From the NCBI RefSeq assembly GCF_032878955.1, contig NZ_CP043839.1, forward strand, positions 2,666,001 through 2,730,000: a stretch of DNA of 64,000 nt, in the 5' to 3' direction. The position numbers and the translations under genes are program-made. The notes below the pieces were generated by a model that was not told the origin of the DNA, did not search any database, and was given only the letters and a program-made list of their open reading frames with translations. This stretch comes from Butyricimonas paravirosa (GTDB taxonomy: Bacteria > Bacteroidota > Bacteroidia > Bacteroidales > Marinifilaceae). Below are positions 44,877 to 53,331 of the stretch, piece after piece (position 1 is the stretch's first letter; each line of letters opens with the position of its first letter).

Positions 44877-45062
44877 TTATGCAACAACTGCTTTCTCAAT
44901 AGCCAATTTACCCCTGTAATACCCACATTCCGGGCATACAGTATGATACTGAACTGCAGCACCACAATTTGAACACTTTGCTATTGCAGGAACCGTTGCC
45001 TTATCGTGAGTTCTTCTTTTATTCCTTCTCTGTTTAGAGATTCGGTGTTTAGGATGTGCCAT
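44877..45062 (-). CDS. rpmF: Ribosomal protein L32
   Basis: 61 residues, a zinc-ribbon protein of the large ribosomal subunit. The basic start MAHPKHRISKQRRNKRRTH and two CxxC pairs (CSNC and CPEC) are clear. It follows the yceD-like gene after 16 bases, the standard arrangement across bacteria. The four cysteines indicate a zinc-binding form. Confidence 0.96.
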   Translation of the reverse strand: MAHPKHRISKQRRNKRRTHDKATVPAIAKCSNCGAAVQYHTVCPECGYYRGKLAIEKAVVA

Positions 45063-45078
45063 TTCTCTCTAGTTTTAT

Positions 45079-45594
45079 TTAGTTATTATTAATTAATTTC
45101 CTCAATTCATCCCAGCGGGGATCAATCTTATCATTCTCTTCTTCCATTGTCAACTCTTCCAGTACATGCTCCATCTCCTCGTTACATTCTCCCTCCGGGT
45201 GAACCACGCGAAGCGGGTAATTCAGCATATACACCTCATATAGCGGTTCACTCAAATCCAGATAATCATCATCTTGAGCCAAGATAATAAAATCATCATC
45301 ATTTCCTTCCTCTCTCTCCCCGTACTTCGCGTACAAGTTCAATTCTCCGCTAATTGGTAACTCCATTTCCTCCAGACAGCGATCGCAAATTGCTTCTACC
45401 GTCCCTTCGATCGTCATCCGAACCTCCATCAGCAGGGATGATTTCACGATATTTACTCTCGCGTTTACTTTTCCTTTCGTTCCTTTTGTCGCGTCAAAAC
45501 AATCAAAAAAACTGCCATCCATGACAAACTCGAAAGTGTGAACGCCTTCCCCTAAGCCTCTGTGGGCTATCTTATATTCTTTCAATCTGTCCAC
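45079..45594 (-). CDS. YceD/DUF177 family protein
   Basis: 171 residues from the GTG at 45594 (VDRLKEYKIAHRGL). A start at the upstream TTG (45627) is unlikely because it overlaps the -7 element at 45617-45624. The family signature is the CDRCLEEMELPISGEL region with a Cys pair, plus acidic segments and LSEPLYEVYMLNYPLRVVH. YceD homologues are needed for 23S rRNA accumulation in plants and are linked to ribosome assembly; its constant pairing with rpmF fits. The exact molecular role is not known. Confidence 0.85.
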   Translation of the reverse strand: MDRLKEYKIAHRGLGEGVHTFEFVMDGSFFDCFDATKGTKGKVNARVNIVKSSLLMEVRMTIEGTVEAICDRCLEEMELPISGELNLYAKYGEREEGNDDDFIILAQDDDYLDLSEPLYEVYMLNYPLRVVHPEGECNEEMEHVLEELTMEEENDKIDPRWDELRKLINNN

Positions 45595-45616
45595 TACTCT
45601 TGACGTAAAACGGGGA

Positions 45617-45624
45617 CAAATGTA
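45617..45624 (-). promoter_or_regulatory. -7 element of the yceD-rpmF-fabH operon
   Basis: On the - strand TACATTTG, a perfect TAnnTTTG match 22 bases before the GTG start. No clear -33 box. Confidence 0.45.
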
Positions 45625-45723
45625 CAAAAAAATATAATACCCAGTACATTCATACCCGTTTTTTTCTTGGAAACAAAATCTTGTATCTCTCTCCCACTTA
45701 ATCGTGTTCGCCTTTTGAAGTTT

Positions 45724-46170
45724 CTATTTCCGCAATGTGAACCCTACCGGCACTTGCAAAGTTTCTGAATCGTACATATTCAGATAAAGAATAATTTTTT
45801 GGAACATCCCCTCGATGCTAATCTCGTACATATCCAACATTCCACTATCACCGAAAACTGCGTTTTGGGTCTTGAACGGGCAGCAACTCCCTTGACGTTT
45901 ATACGAAACCTTCTCTCCGTTAGGACCTGCCAATGCGTTCAAAAAGCGTTGTTCATTCAGAGGGCCTTCCATCCCCCCACCTACCTTGATTGGATTATCC
46001 TCCGTGTACCCATAGGTCTTGTCACGAGCAAATTTCGTGATCTTAAAAGTTCTCGCATCCAAAAGCTCGTGCCGGACGTTTGCTTCCCCCTTCCGGACAC
46101 TCTTTTTCGAAGTCGCACAAGAACTCATCAAGAGTACCACAATACAGATAAATAAATAGATCGTTTTCAT
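45724..46170 (-). CDS. Uncharacterised lipoprotein
   Basis: 148 residues with a lipoprotein signal, lipidated Cys18 (LLMSSCATSKK). The mature part has YGYTEDNPIKVGGG, NEQRFLNALAGPNGEKVSY and GSCCPFKTQ. I recognise this pattern from small Bacteroidota lipoproteins that are often labelled 2-dehydro-3-deoxyphosphooctonate aldolase, but the protein is too short and too different to be that enzyme. The Cys pair in GSCCPF is a conserved-looking feature. Function unknown; it stands alone. Confidence 0.65.
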   Translation of the reverse strand: MKTIYLFICIVVLLMSSCATSKKSVRKGEANVRHELLDARTFKITKFARDKTYGYTEDNPIKVGGGMEGPLNEQRFLNALAGPNGEKVSYKRQGSCCPFKTQNAVFGDSGMLDMYEISIEGMFQKIILYLNMYDSETLQVPVGFTLRK

Positions 46171-46326
46171 AATTTTGAATAATTAATGATTCATGTGAAT
46201 CAGCAGTTAGGAAAATATACTCTACAAAGGTTAGAAATCTATTTCTAATAAACAACAGGGAGCCACAAGGCCCCATGTCAGGCTATCCTTCCTCGACACC
46301 AACCACCCGGCATCATGCCTTTTCTA

Positions 46327-46362
46327 ACACGGCATGAACACCAACGAGTATTCATGCCGTGT
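46327..46362 (-). terminator. Hairpin after the M16 peptidase gene
   Basis: 12-bp perfect stem ACACGGCATGAA/TTCATGCCGTGT with a 12-base loop, 50 bases past the stop codon on the - strand. No long T run, so termination strength is uncertain. The rest of the gap 46171-46411 shows nothing else. Confidence 0.55.
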
Positions 46363-46411
46363 AGATGCTATGTTAAAACTATGTTCATGGTCTAGTGCAC
46401 CCATAGCCCAT

Positions 46412-49246
46412 TCATCGAGTAACCATCGTCGTCGGATTTACCACCACCTCCTTCAAATTCCCATCAGCCATGATTTTCCGGGCAAGCTCCTGCACTTTTT
46501 CCACTGTGATCGAATTCAACAATTTATTGTAATCAACATCCCAATCCTCACCCCACGTGTAATACGTCTGTAATAAAATCAAACGAGTCTGAACATTCCT
46601 TGCATTTTGAGTTTCCATCTTTCGCCAATATTCCAGATGCTTGTTTAAATCTTCAGGATCAGGCCCTTTGTCGGCAATCTGAAAAAGCTCGTCTTTTACC
46701 ACCCGAACCAGCTCTTCCACCATGTCCGGGTTCGTCTGGAAAGTTACCTTCAGATCATACGTACCGATCGGTTGTCTGGAGAGAGTTCCATTCACGGAAA
46801 CCCCGTAACTTCCACCTTTTTCCTCTCGAATAATTTGATTATAGCGTGATTGAAGACAAGCGGAAAGCATTCCCATCGTCATCATATTCTGTTGCGTGTA
46901 GTCCATCCCGCCCGAGTAACCAATACTAACCATACTTCTGGCAGTTTCCATACGTATTTCTTGCCTTTCCTCTTTCACTCCGGGCAACACCCTCACCCCG
47001 TCATCCTTCCATCCCAATTGTTGCTTCCCGGCAGGAAGTCCTCCAATATATTTTTCCACCAGAGGCTTGAAAGTTTCCATGTCAATATCCCCGACAAAAT
47101 AAAAAGTATAATTACCTGCCGCATCAGTAAACAAATTACGATACCAAGAGCTAATTTTACCACAATCAATACCTGCCAAGATCTGTTCATCAGGAATTCG
47201 TGTTCGCTGTTGGTCACCATACGTGATCTTATTCACCATTTGTGTCATGACAAAATCCGGAGAGTTTACTGAATTTTCCAAATTTTTCCGGTTCGCCTCG
47301 ATTACCATATCCAAACGCCCCCGATCAAAATTAGGACGTGTAAAATACAGATACGTCAATTGTAACATGGTCTCCACGTCTCCTTTCGCGGCACTTCCGT
47401 TTATATCTGTCGAAAAACGATTAATCGTAGGTTGTATGTTAACAACCTTGCTACCCAACACCTTTCGTAACTGCTCTGCAGTGAAATCCCCTACTCCCGA
47501 AGCACTCACCACCTGTGCGAGCATCGAAACCGAATAATAATCCTCCGTGGGAATCATGGAAAGTCCCCCACTCGCCTGACCGCTCATGACGATCTGATAC
47601 GGAGTATCCGTGGTTGGTAACACTACAACTCGGATACCATTCTTCAACATCCACACGGTCGAACCATATTTCCCTTTCTTGGTTTTTATAACACGACCAG
47701 AAATAACCTCTTCAGACAAGAGGGGTCGATCAATTTTTTCAGTCTGGTAAGGTTCCATCTCAACCGTTCGAACCCACGAGAAGAAATTTTCCAGAATCTC
47801 CGTTTCGGGTAAAACCCTCTTCGCCTTTTCCGGGGCGGAAATAACCAACACGTTATTAGCAAGCGAGATTAGCTGCTGTACCAACTCGTTAACCTCCTGC
47901 AATGTCACCTGTTTCATCAACATCAATTGCGTAACCGCCCACTTGTGTCGCGGAGACATCAAGGGCGTATTCTTCACGTAATGATTGATACACTCCCACA
48001 CTAGCATCCCGGTTTCCCGGTCCCCAGCAGTCTCGTACGCATACTTTCCACCTCTCAAGATTCCCGTGCGAACCTGCTCCAATTCCTCCTCCGTGAACCC
48101 GAAACGTCGCACTCGTTCCAACTCTCCATACGCTGAGGTGAAAGCCTCCGCAATAGCATCTCCGCGTGCCACGACCTGCAATTCCAACGCATCACAAGTA
48201 TTCGTCAGCGGAACATTCTGCAAATGGGCAGATGCGAACGGACATCCCTCCTGTTGCGCCAGCTCCCCAAAACGAGTGTTCATCATGGCTGCGGCAATAT
48301 TGATCATTATGTTCATGTAAGTCGCCCCGACCCGGTTATTCAATTCCTTTGGAACAGCCGCTCGCCTGATATAAAAATTTGCATTACACGTCTGTTGTTC
48401 CGGATCTGTGATCACCGTCACAACAGGAACCACGTTATCCGGAATCCGAATCACCTCCTTTGCTTTCGGATTCTGAGCGACAGGAATATCCGCCATTACT
48501 TTCTTCAACTTCGCCTCCATCTCGTTCACGTCGAAATCACCGACAATTACCACGGCCTGTAAATCCGGACGATACCAGCACTTGTAAAAATCTCGAAGCA
48601 TCTGAGAATCAAACGTACGCAGGAACTCTTCCGTACCGAGCATATTCCGGTGTGCATAACGAGTATCTCCAAAAACGGAAATAGCCGCCTTATTACCCAC
48701 CCGGAATTGGGCATTATTCCGTTGCCGTAACTCCTCTATAATCACCCCCCGTTCCTTGTCAATCTTCTTATCTTCCAAAGCCAAATACCCAGACCAGTCG
48801 TGTAAGATCAACAACATCGAGTCCACGATACTTTCCCGCTTAAGCGGGACTTGCGTCAACTGGTAATACGTCATTTCCATCCCCGTGGCGGCATTCAAGT
48901 TCGTCCCGAACTGCATCCCGATACTCTCCAGCCACCGGATCATACTATCATCCGGAAAATGCTTTGTCCCGTTAAACATCATGTGTTCCAAGAAATGCGC
49001 TAATCCATTTTGTGAATCCTCTTCTTGAACTGATCCCACATCATACACAATGTAGAAATCCGCCAATCCCGTCGACTTGGCATTATGCCTCAAATAATAC
49101 CCCATCCCATTATCAAGTTTTCCAACCCTCACATTTGTATCTTGAGGGAGTATATCCCCCATATTCAATTGTTGGGCAGAAGCAACACTACTTACCGCCA
49201 CCAACAAGAATATCCCCAAGATAATTTGTCGTAATATTGTTCTCAT
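46412..49246 (-). CDS. M16-family zinc metallopeptidase (insulinase/pitrilysin type)
   Basis: 944 residues with a signal peptide (cleavage after SVASAQ), so periplasmic or outer-membrane associated. The inverted zinc motif is HFLEH (residues 84-88), in GLAHFLEHMMFNGTKHFP, and the third ligand region IIEELRQRNN follows. The length fits a full four-domain enzyme that encloses peptides in a chamber. It is a likely degrader of small peptides, near a SusCD locus with other peptidase-like genes. The gene has its own leader with a small hairpin (49276-49299) and a -7 element at 49378-49385. Confidence 0.9.
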   Translation of the reverse strand: MRTILRQIILGIFLLVAVSSVASAQQLNMGDILPQDTNVRVGKLDNGMGYYLRHNAKSTGLADFYIVYDVGSVQEEDSQNGLAHFLEHMMFNGTKHFPDDSMIRWLESIGMQFGTNLNAATGMEMTYYQLTQVPLKRESIVDSMLLILHDWSGYLALEDKKIDKERGVIIEELRQRNNAQFRVGNKAAISVFGDTRYAHRNMLGTEEFLRTFDSQMLRDFYKCWYRPDLQAVVIVGDFDVNEMEAKLKKVMADIPVAQNPKAKEVIRIPDNVVPVVTVITDPEQQTCNANFYIRRAAVPKELNNRVGATYMNIMINIAAAMMNTRFGELAQQEGCPFASAHLQNVPLTNTCDALELQVVARGDAIAEAFTSAYGELERVRRFGFTEEELEQVRTGILRGGKYAYETAGDRETGMLVWECINHYVKNTPLMSPRHKWAVTQLMLMKQVTLQEVNELVQQLISLANNVLVISAPEKAKRVLPETEILENFFSWVRTVEMEPYQTEKIDRPLLSEEVISGRVIKTKKGKYGSTVWMLKNGIRVVVLPTTDTPYQIVMSGQASGGLSMIPTEDYYSVSMLAQVVSASGVGDFTAEQLRKVLGSKVVNIQPTINRFSTDINGSAAKGDVETMLQLTYLYFTRPNFDRGRLDMVIEANRKNLENSVNSPDFVMTQMVNKITYGDQQRTRIPDEQILAGIDCGKISSWYRNLFTDAAGNYTFYFVGDIDMETFKPLVEKYIGGLPAGKQQLGWKDDGVRVLPGVKEERQEIRMETARSMVSIGYSGGMDYTQQNMMTMGMLSACLQSRYNQIIREEKGGSYGVSVNGTLSRQPIGTYDLKVTFQTNPDMVEELVRVVKDELFQIADKGPDPEDLNKHLEYWRKMETQNARNVQTRLILLQTYYTWGEDWDVDYNKLLNSITVEKVQELARKIMADGNLKEVVVNPTTMVTR

Positions 49247-49377
49247 AATATATGATATAATTCATAACAATTTCTCCTTCCACCATACATGGAGGAAGGA
49301 AGATATATAACCATAACACACACGTATTTACAAGATCATAAAATTTATAGTCGTTCTCGAAATTCCTCCTTTATATA

Positions 49378-49385
49378 CAAAGTTA
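49378..49385 (-). promoter_or_regulatory. -7 element upstream of the M16 gene
   Basis: On the - strand TAACTTTG, a perfect TAnnTTTG match 132 bases before the start. The long leader includes an imperfect hairpin at 49276-49299 (CCTTCC/GGAAGG with one mismatch). No clear -33 box. Confidence 0.4.
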
Positions 49386-49468
49386 CTGGAAAATTAATCT
49401 CAAGGGATCTATAACTTTATGACCTTTATAAAACTTCATCTCATTTAGCATTTTCATTAAAGCGAAGC

Positions 49469-50203
49469 CTATTCAACACTATTATTTAAATATCTTCTAA
49501 ATTCCAATTTACCATAATCTGATTTTGGACGATCTTTAATTGGTAAAAAGTGATTAAAAAAATGCCCTCTATATGGTGTTTTTCCTTTTTTCATTTTCTC
49601 TTGATATTCCAAAACCGATTTCTTCATGGATTCAAGAAATTCTTCCGTTGACAACCTCAGAAATACAGAATTTAACACGTTCTTCGGCACGTTCCCCCCA
49701 CCAACCTCATCAAGACACACTGCTTGAAATTGTCCCAGTAGTTCTTCTGTTAAAAAATCAAGAATATCTGAAGGGATAACTATTTCGTACGAGAGTAATT
49801 TTCCCTTTTTGTCAAAATAAATACTTCCATAAATTGTAGTTTTTAAACCGAGCGAATCCACTTTATTCTCCACCATTTTCATCAAATCAGAACTGAACAC
49901 TCTCGTTTCCATCTCATCTGCCCAACGTGTCCACGGATGATTATCTACAGCCTTTTGGTATTGTTCTCTATCCAACTCCGGATCAATTTCAACAGGAATA
50001 TCCAACAAATCAATAGCCACATTCTTCCCCTTCACAAAAAACGGGATCATGATAACCTTATACTCCTTAGGATGAATCGATAGAAAACCGGAAGAATTCA
50101 ATAACTCACAATTACCCAAAAAAAGAGTATCTATATGAACTTGTGCATTTACCAAGAAATAACTCATAATAGTAAATACCAATAAAAACAATTTTTTTTT
50201 CAT
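49469..50203 (-). CDS. Secreted protein of unknown function
   Basis: 244 residues with a signal peptide (LFLLVFTIMSYFLVNAQ). Not recognised. The middle part (LKTTIYGSIYFDKKGKLLSY) looks like a TonB-C-like strand-turn-strand pattern, in which a DKKGKL turn is common, but the usual YP and W-P signature residues are missing. The C-terminus is basic. It lies 64 bases after the zincin-like lipoprotein and might share a transcript with it. Confidence 0.6.
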   Translation of the reverse strand: MKKKLFLLVFTIMSYFLVNAQVHIDTLFLGNCELLNSSGFLSIHPKEYKVIMIPFFVKGKNVAIDLLDIPVEIDPELDREQYQKAVDNHPWTRWADEMETRVFSSDLMKMVENKVDSLGLKTTIYGSIYFDKKGKLLSYEIVIPSDILDFLTEELLGQFQAVCLDEVGGGNVPKNVLNSVFLRLSTEEFLESMKKSVLEYQEKMKKGKTPYRGHFFNHFLPIKDRPKSDYGKLEFRRYLNNSVE

Positions 50204-50267
50204 AAATTCTCGTTTTACAAATTACATTTAAATCGTTTGTTTCCAATAAGTAATACAAAGCAATGCA

Positions 50268-50897
50268 TCAGCTTGATAATAGAAACGGTTCATAATCGTT
50301 TGGAAAAGATCCTTTATTACACACGAACTCCAATGCATCAGTAGCAATATCTGCTTCAAATTCAACAAGAGGCCTCGTGTTAATATTCATCGTGTAATTG
50401 CAAACTTTATCTTGGAATGCATGTACAAGTTCGTGATTAAATACTGAACGAGAAACGTAATTAGGTCCAACACCAGCTTTCAAAAAAAATATTCCCCACT
50501 GCGTATGATAAACACCTCCTTCTTTTTCATCCAAACGTAATGATGTATCAAACCCCATGGGAATAGGCTCATTTCCATTTGCACAAAATACTTGATAAGC
50601 AAAAAGTTTCAATAATGGAGTTGATTCAAACCAATTACTTCCAAGCGATGTAAACATCGATTCTGTATACATATCAAAAGCGACAAGATTCTGATAATCA
50701 GAATTTGTATTAAATTCATCTTTTACGAACTTTCTATAAAAAACACCAAATGTCCATACTGGAGGGACAGGATTAGGTATTAATATTTCCCAATTCGATC
50801 TAGAGAATCCTAACGTCTCTTCGTCCAAAATTACATTCTTATTTTGACAACTAAAAAATATTATTGTAACCACTAGTAACAATAAGAGTTTTCTCAT
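50268..50897 (-). CDS. Small zincin-like lipoprotein
   Basis: 209 residues. Lipoprotein signal with Cys17 (IIFFSCQNK). The C-terminal part has HELVH (residues 155-159) followed about 20 residues later by EFEADIATD, a HExxH plus Glu arrangement seen in gluzincin-type metallopeptidases and their relatives. This suggests a zinc site, but the rest of the sequence is not recognised, so activity is unproven. It is 52 bases after the thioredoxin/aspartyl-protease gene and fits the peptidase theme of the locus. Confidence 0.62.
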   Translation of the reverse strand: MRKLLLLLVVTIIFFSCQNKNVILDEETLGFSRSNWEILIPNPVPPVWTFGVFYRKFVKDEFNTNSDYQNLVAFDMYTESMFTSLGSNWFESTPLLKLFAYQVFCANGNEPIPMGFDTSLRLDEKEGGVYHTQWGIFFLKAGVGPNYVSRSVFNHELVHAFQDKVCNYTMNINTRPLVEFEADIATDALEFVCNKGSFPNDYEPFLLSS

Positions 50898-50949
50898 AAT
50901 TTTTTACATTAATGAATTTGGTCATGCAACCATCTTAATCATATTCAAA

Positions 50950-53328
50950 CTATCTCATACTTGGTAAAAACACCTCCGCCTTCACTTCATACTCTTTCCC
51001 CTCCGTATCTCGAACGGTCACCGTTTTTACCCCACGCTCACGGATCATTTCGTCGATATTGGGAGAATCCAAGGCCATGCTCTCCAACGGTTTCCCGTCC
51101 AAGGCGATCACCGTCCATCGCGGGGCCAACCGCTTGCTCGCCTCTTTACCCCACACGGCAGCGATTTTCAACACCCCGTTATCCGACCCCGTCATCACGG
51201 GACGGCTATCGCCTTCCCACACGCTTGCATCGACATAAGGTTCAAAGTGGTACCTTCCGTTTGGATAATCAAGAGTAAACACCCCTAAATCCGTCGTTTT
51301 GAAACAGAGCAACAAATACCCGATTCCCCCGGTAATAATCGGCATCTTCTTGAAAACGGCATCTCCCAGATGAAGTCCGGTCATCCGACCCCGGTAAAGC
51401 TTATCCGTCTTCACCATACCGCCAACCATCGTCCCGATAAAGCCGTTCCCTTCTTCCACGTCCCCGATAATTCCCGCTTGTGTCCATTGTTCAAACCCTT
51501 CCACCGAGGGCAACCCGATAGCTCCCGTTCCGTTCCCCGTGTCGAACAGAGCCGGAACATCATGAACTTCACCTTTTCCTTGCACCTTGACCGAAAGTAA
51601 CGGAACATTGTTCCAAAGCTTCAACGTCTCCCATCGAGAAATAGAAGGATCCACCCGATCCGAAAGCGTGATCGTTTTATTCCTCGCGTCAATCGTCACC
51701 ACGAACTCGTTAATCACGTTCGCCCCGATCGTCCCGTCAACTCCCAAATGCTTGAAAACCGGGTTATGCTCGCTCATCACGGCCGCCTGCCTGCCTTTCA
51801 GCACAAGCCCACCTAGCGAAAGCACCGGGATCTCTGCCATGACAACTTGGTCACCCATCCCCTGCATCGTGTTCCCGGTTTGCTGATAAGCTAACTTCTC
51901 CGTGTTTACCAGCTTGTCGGACACGCAAGTAATGCCCGCGCAAGTATCAAACAAAAAGTAATAAGTATGCCCGTTAATCTCCACCTTCACCACCGGGACT
52001 CCTTGCCGGAACTCGTAATTCAACGTGATCTCCCGGCTTGCCTGACTATCCCCCAATCCTTGGGAAACCCCTCCCGGAACAACTCCCGACATTTGTTCAT
52101 TCACGTGGTTTCCCGCGTTCGCTTTCAGCAAATTAACATACTTCTCCATCTCCTTCTGCGCCTTCTTCATCTCGGCGGATTTTCCCAAAGCCTGCCATAA
52201 AGCGGCTTTCCCCGCATACATCATGGCACGTGTCTGGTAGGAAACAACATCTTCCCCCGAAGCCGCCATGATCAACTCGTCCAACCACTTCAAACCGGCC
52301 TCAACGGCCGCCTTCTGCTCTTTCACCTGTGTCAATGCCTGCATGAAAAACGAGAAATACGGCCCGTACAACTGGGGAGGAAAAACATTCTCCCTCTCCA
52401 CCTCCCGCATCGCCTCCAACATCTGTTTCCAGTCCCCTTGCCGGGCGAGTTGCGACGTGTTCAACCACACGGCAGCCATCGTTTTCCCCGGCCCCTCTTT
52501 TGCCTGATCCAGATAATCGACAAAAGCATTAAACCGATCCTGTTCATAAATGCCAAGATTGGGATTCGTGGAAAACTCCATTGCCGTTTGCACCATCGCC
52601 CCCATTAACGTGGCGTCCACCATTGCCCGCTGGTTCTCCAAGGGAATAGAGTAAAAACGATCAATATGATCCCGTACCATCAGTAACGTTTTCGACAACG
52701 GGTCATTTTCAAACTGCATGATGATCGGCCACATCCGCGGTGTCGCCAATTGATCAAGTGATAACCCGTCAAGCCACTCTTTCACCACTTGCTGCACCTC
52801 GGCATTCATCCCCGCACTCCCCAGAGCCTTAATAAACTCCAAAAGAAATGCCGGCTCCCGCTCCCCTGCGTTATACCGGGTTGCCAATACATCCAACCGC
52901 TTGGCAGGATCCAACACGGCTTTCGCCCCATTCACAAGCCAAGCGGCATCACCCGCCCCGACAAGCTTTCCGATAACCTGTTCCGTCTTCGGATCAATAA
53001 ACACGAGCGTTGGTAAAGAAGCAACTCCCCATTTCGCAACATTCACCTTGCCATCAGCATCTTTCTCTACATTAAACTGCACGTTGACAAAGTGGCTGTT
53101 AAAAACATCTCCCACTTCTTTTTGCGTGAACACCTGCGATGCTAGTTGTTTACATGGGCCACACCAATCAGCGTAACAATCCACGAAAATCAACTTGTTC
53201 TCGCTCCGAGCCTTTTCCACGATCTTCTTCCACGACCGGGTAGGCTCAAACATAATGCCTTGTGTTTGGGCGAGAGCATTCAAGCCCATCGCCCAAAACA
53301 AGACAATTAAAACAACACTTCTTCTCAT
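50950..53328 (-). CDS. Thioredoxin domain fused to an aspartyl-protease-like region
   Basis: 792 residues with a signal peptide (MGLNALAQ). A thioredoxin domain carries WCGPC at residues 55-59. A helical region of about 250 residues follows. Two segments then look like the two halves of a clan AA aspartic protease: FDTCAG with D461 and FDTGNGTGAIG with D596. A PDZ-like end (WTVIALDGKPLESM) closes the protein. If both aspartates face each other the protein could be a proteolytic enzyme coupled to disulfide reduction. DTCAG replaces the usual DTGA/S, and a Cys next to the active Asp might be redox-controlled (inference). It is the last gene of the SusC operon, 3 bases after the neighbour. Confidence 0.78.
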   Translation of the reverse strand: MRRSVVLIVLFWAMGLNALAQTQGIMFEPTRSWKKIVEKARSENKLIFVDCYADWCGPCKQLASQVFTQKEVGDVFNSHFVNVQFNVEKDADGKVNVAKWGVASLPTLVFIDPKTEQVIGKLVGAGDAAWLVNGAKAVLDPAKRLDVLATRYNAGEREPAFLLEFIKALGSAGMNAEVQQVVKEWLDGLSLDQLATPRMWPIIMQFENDPLSKTLLMVRDHIDRFYSIPLENQRAMVDATLMGAMVQTAMEFSTNPNLGIYEQDRFNAFVDYLDQAKEGPGKTMAAVWLNTSQLARQGDWKQMLEAMREVERENVFPPQLYGPYFSFFMQALTQVKEQKAAVEAGLKWLDELIMAASGEDVVSYQTRAMMYAGKAALWQALGKSAEMKKAQKEMEKYVNLLKANAGNHVNEQMSGVVPGGVSQGLGDSQASREITLNYEFRQGVPVVKVEINGHTYYFLFDTCAGITCVSDKLVNTEKLAYQQTGNTMQGMGDQVVMAEIPVLSLGGLVLKGRQAAVMSEHNPVFKHLGVDGTIGANVINEFVVTIDARNKTITLSDRVDPSISRWETLKLWNNVPLLSVKVQGKGEVHDVPALFDTGNGTGAIGLPSVEGFEQWTQAGIIGDVEEGNGFIGTMVGGMVKTDKLYRGRMTGLHLGDAVFKKMPIITGGIGYLLLCFKTTDLGVFTLDYPNGRYHFEPYVDASVWEGDSRPVMTGSDNGVLKIAAVWGKEASKRLAPRWTVIALDGKPLESMALDSPNIDEMIRERGVKTVTVRDTEGKEYEVKAEVFLPSMR

Positions 53329-53331
53329 CCA

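Noticed and set aside
45595..45627. TTG start for the yceD-like gene
   Set aside because: It overlaps the TAnnTTTG element at 45617-45624 and the added residues do not look like the family.
45724..46170. KDO-8-phosphate synthase (aldolase) label for the small lipoprotein
   Set aside because: The protein is 148 residues, lipidated and lacks the aldolase barrel.
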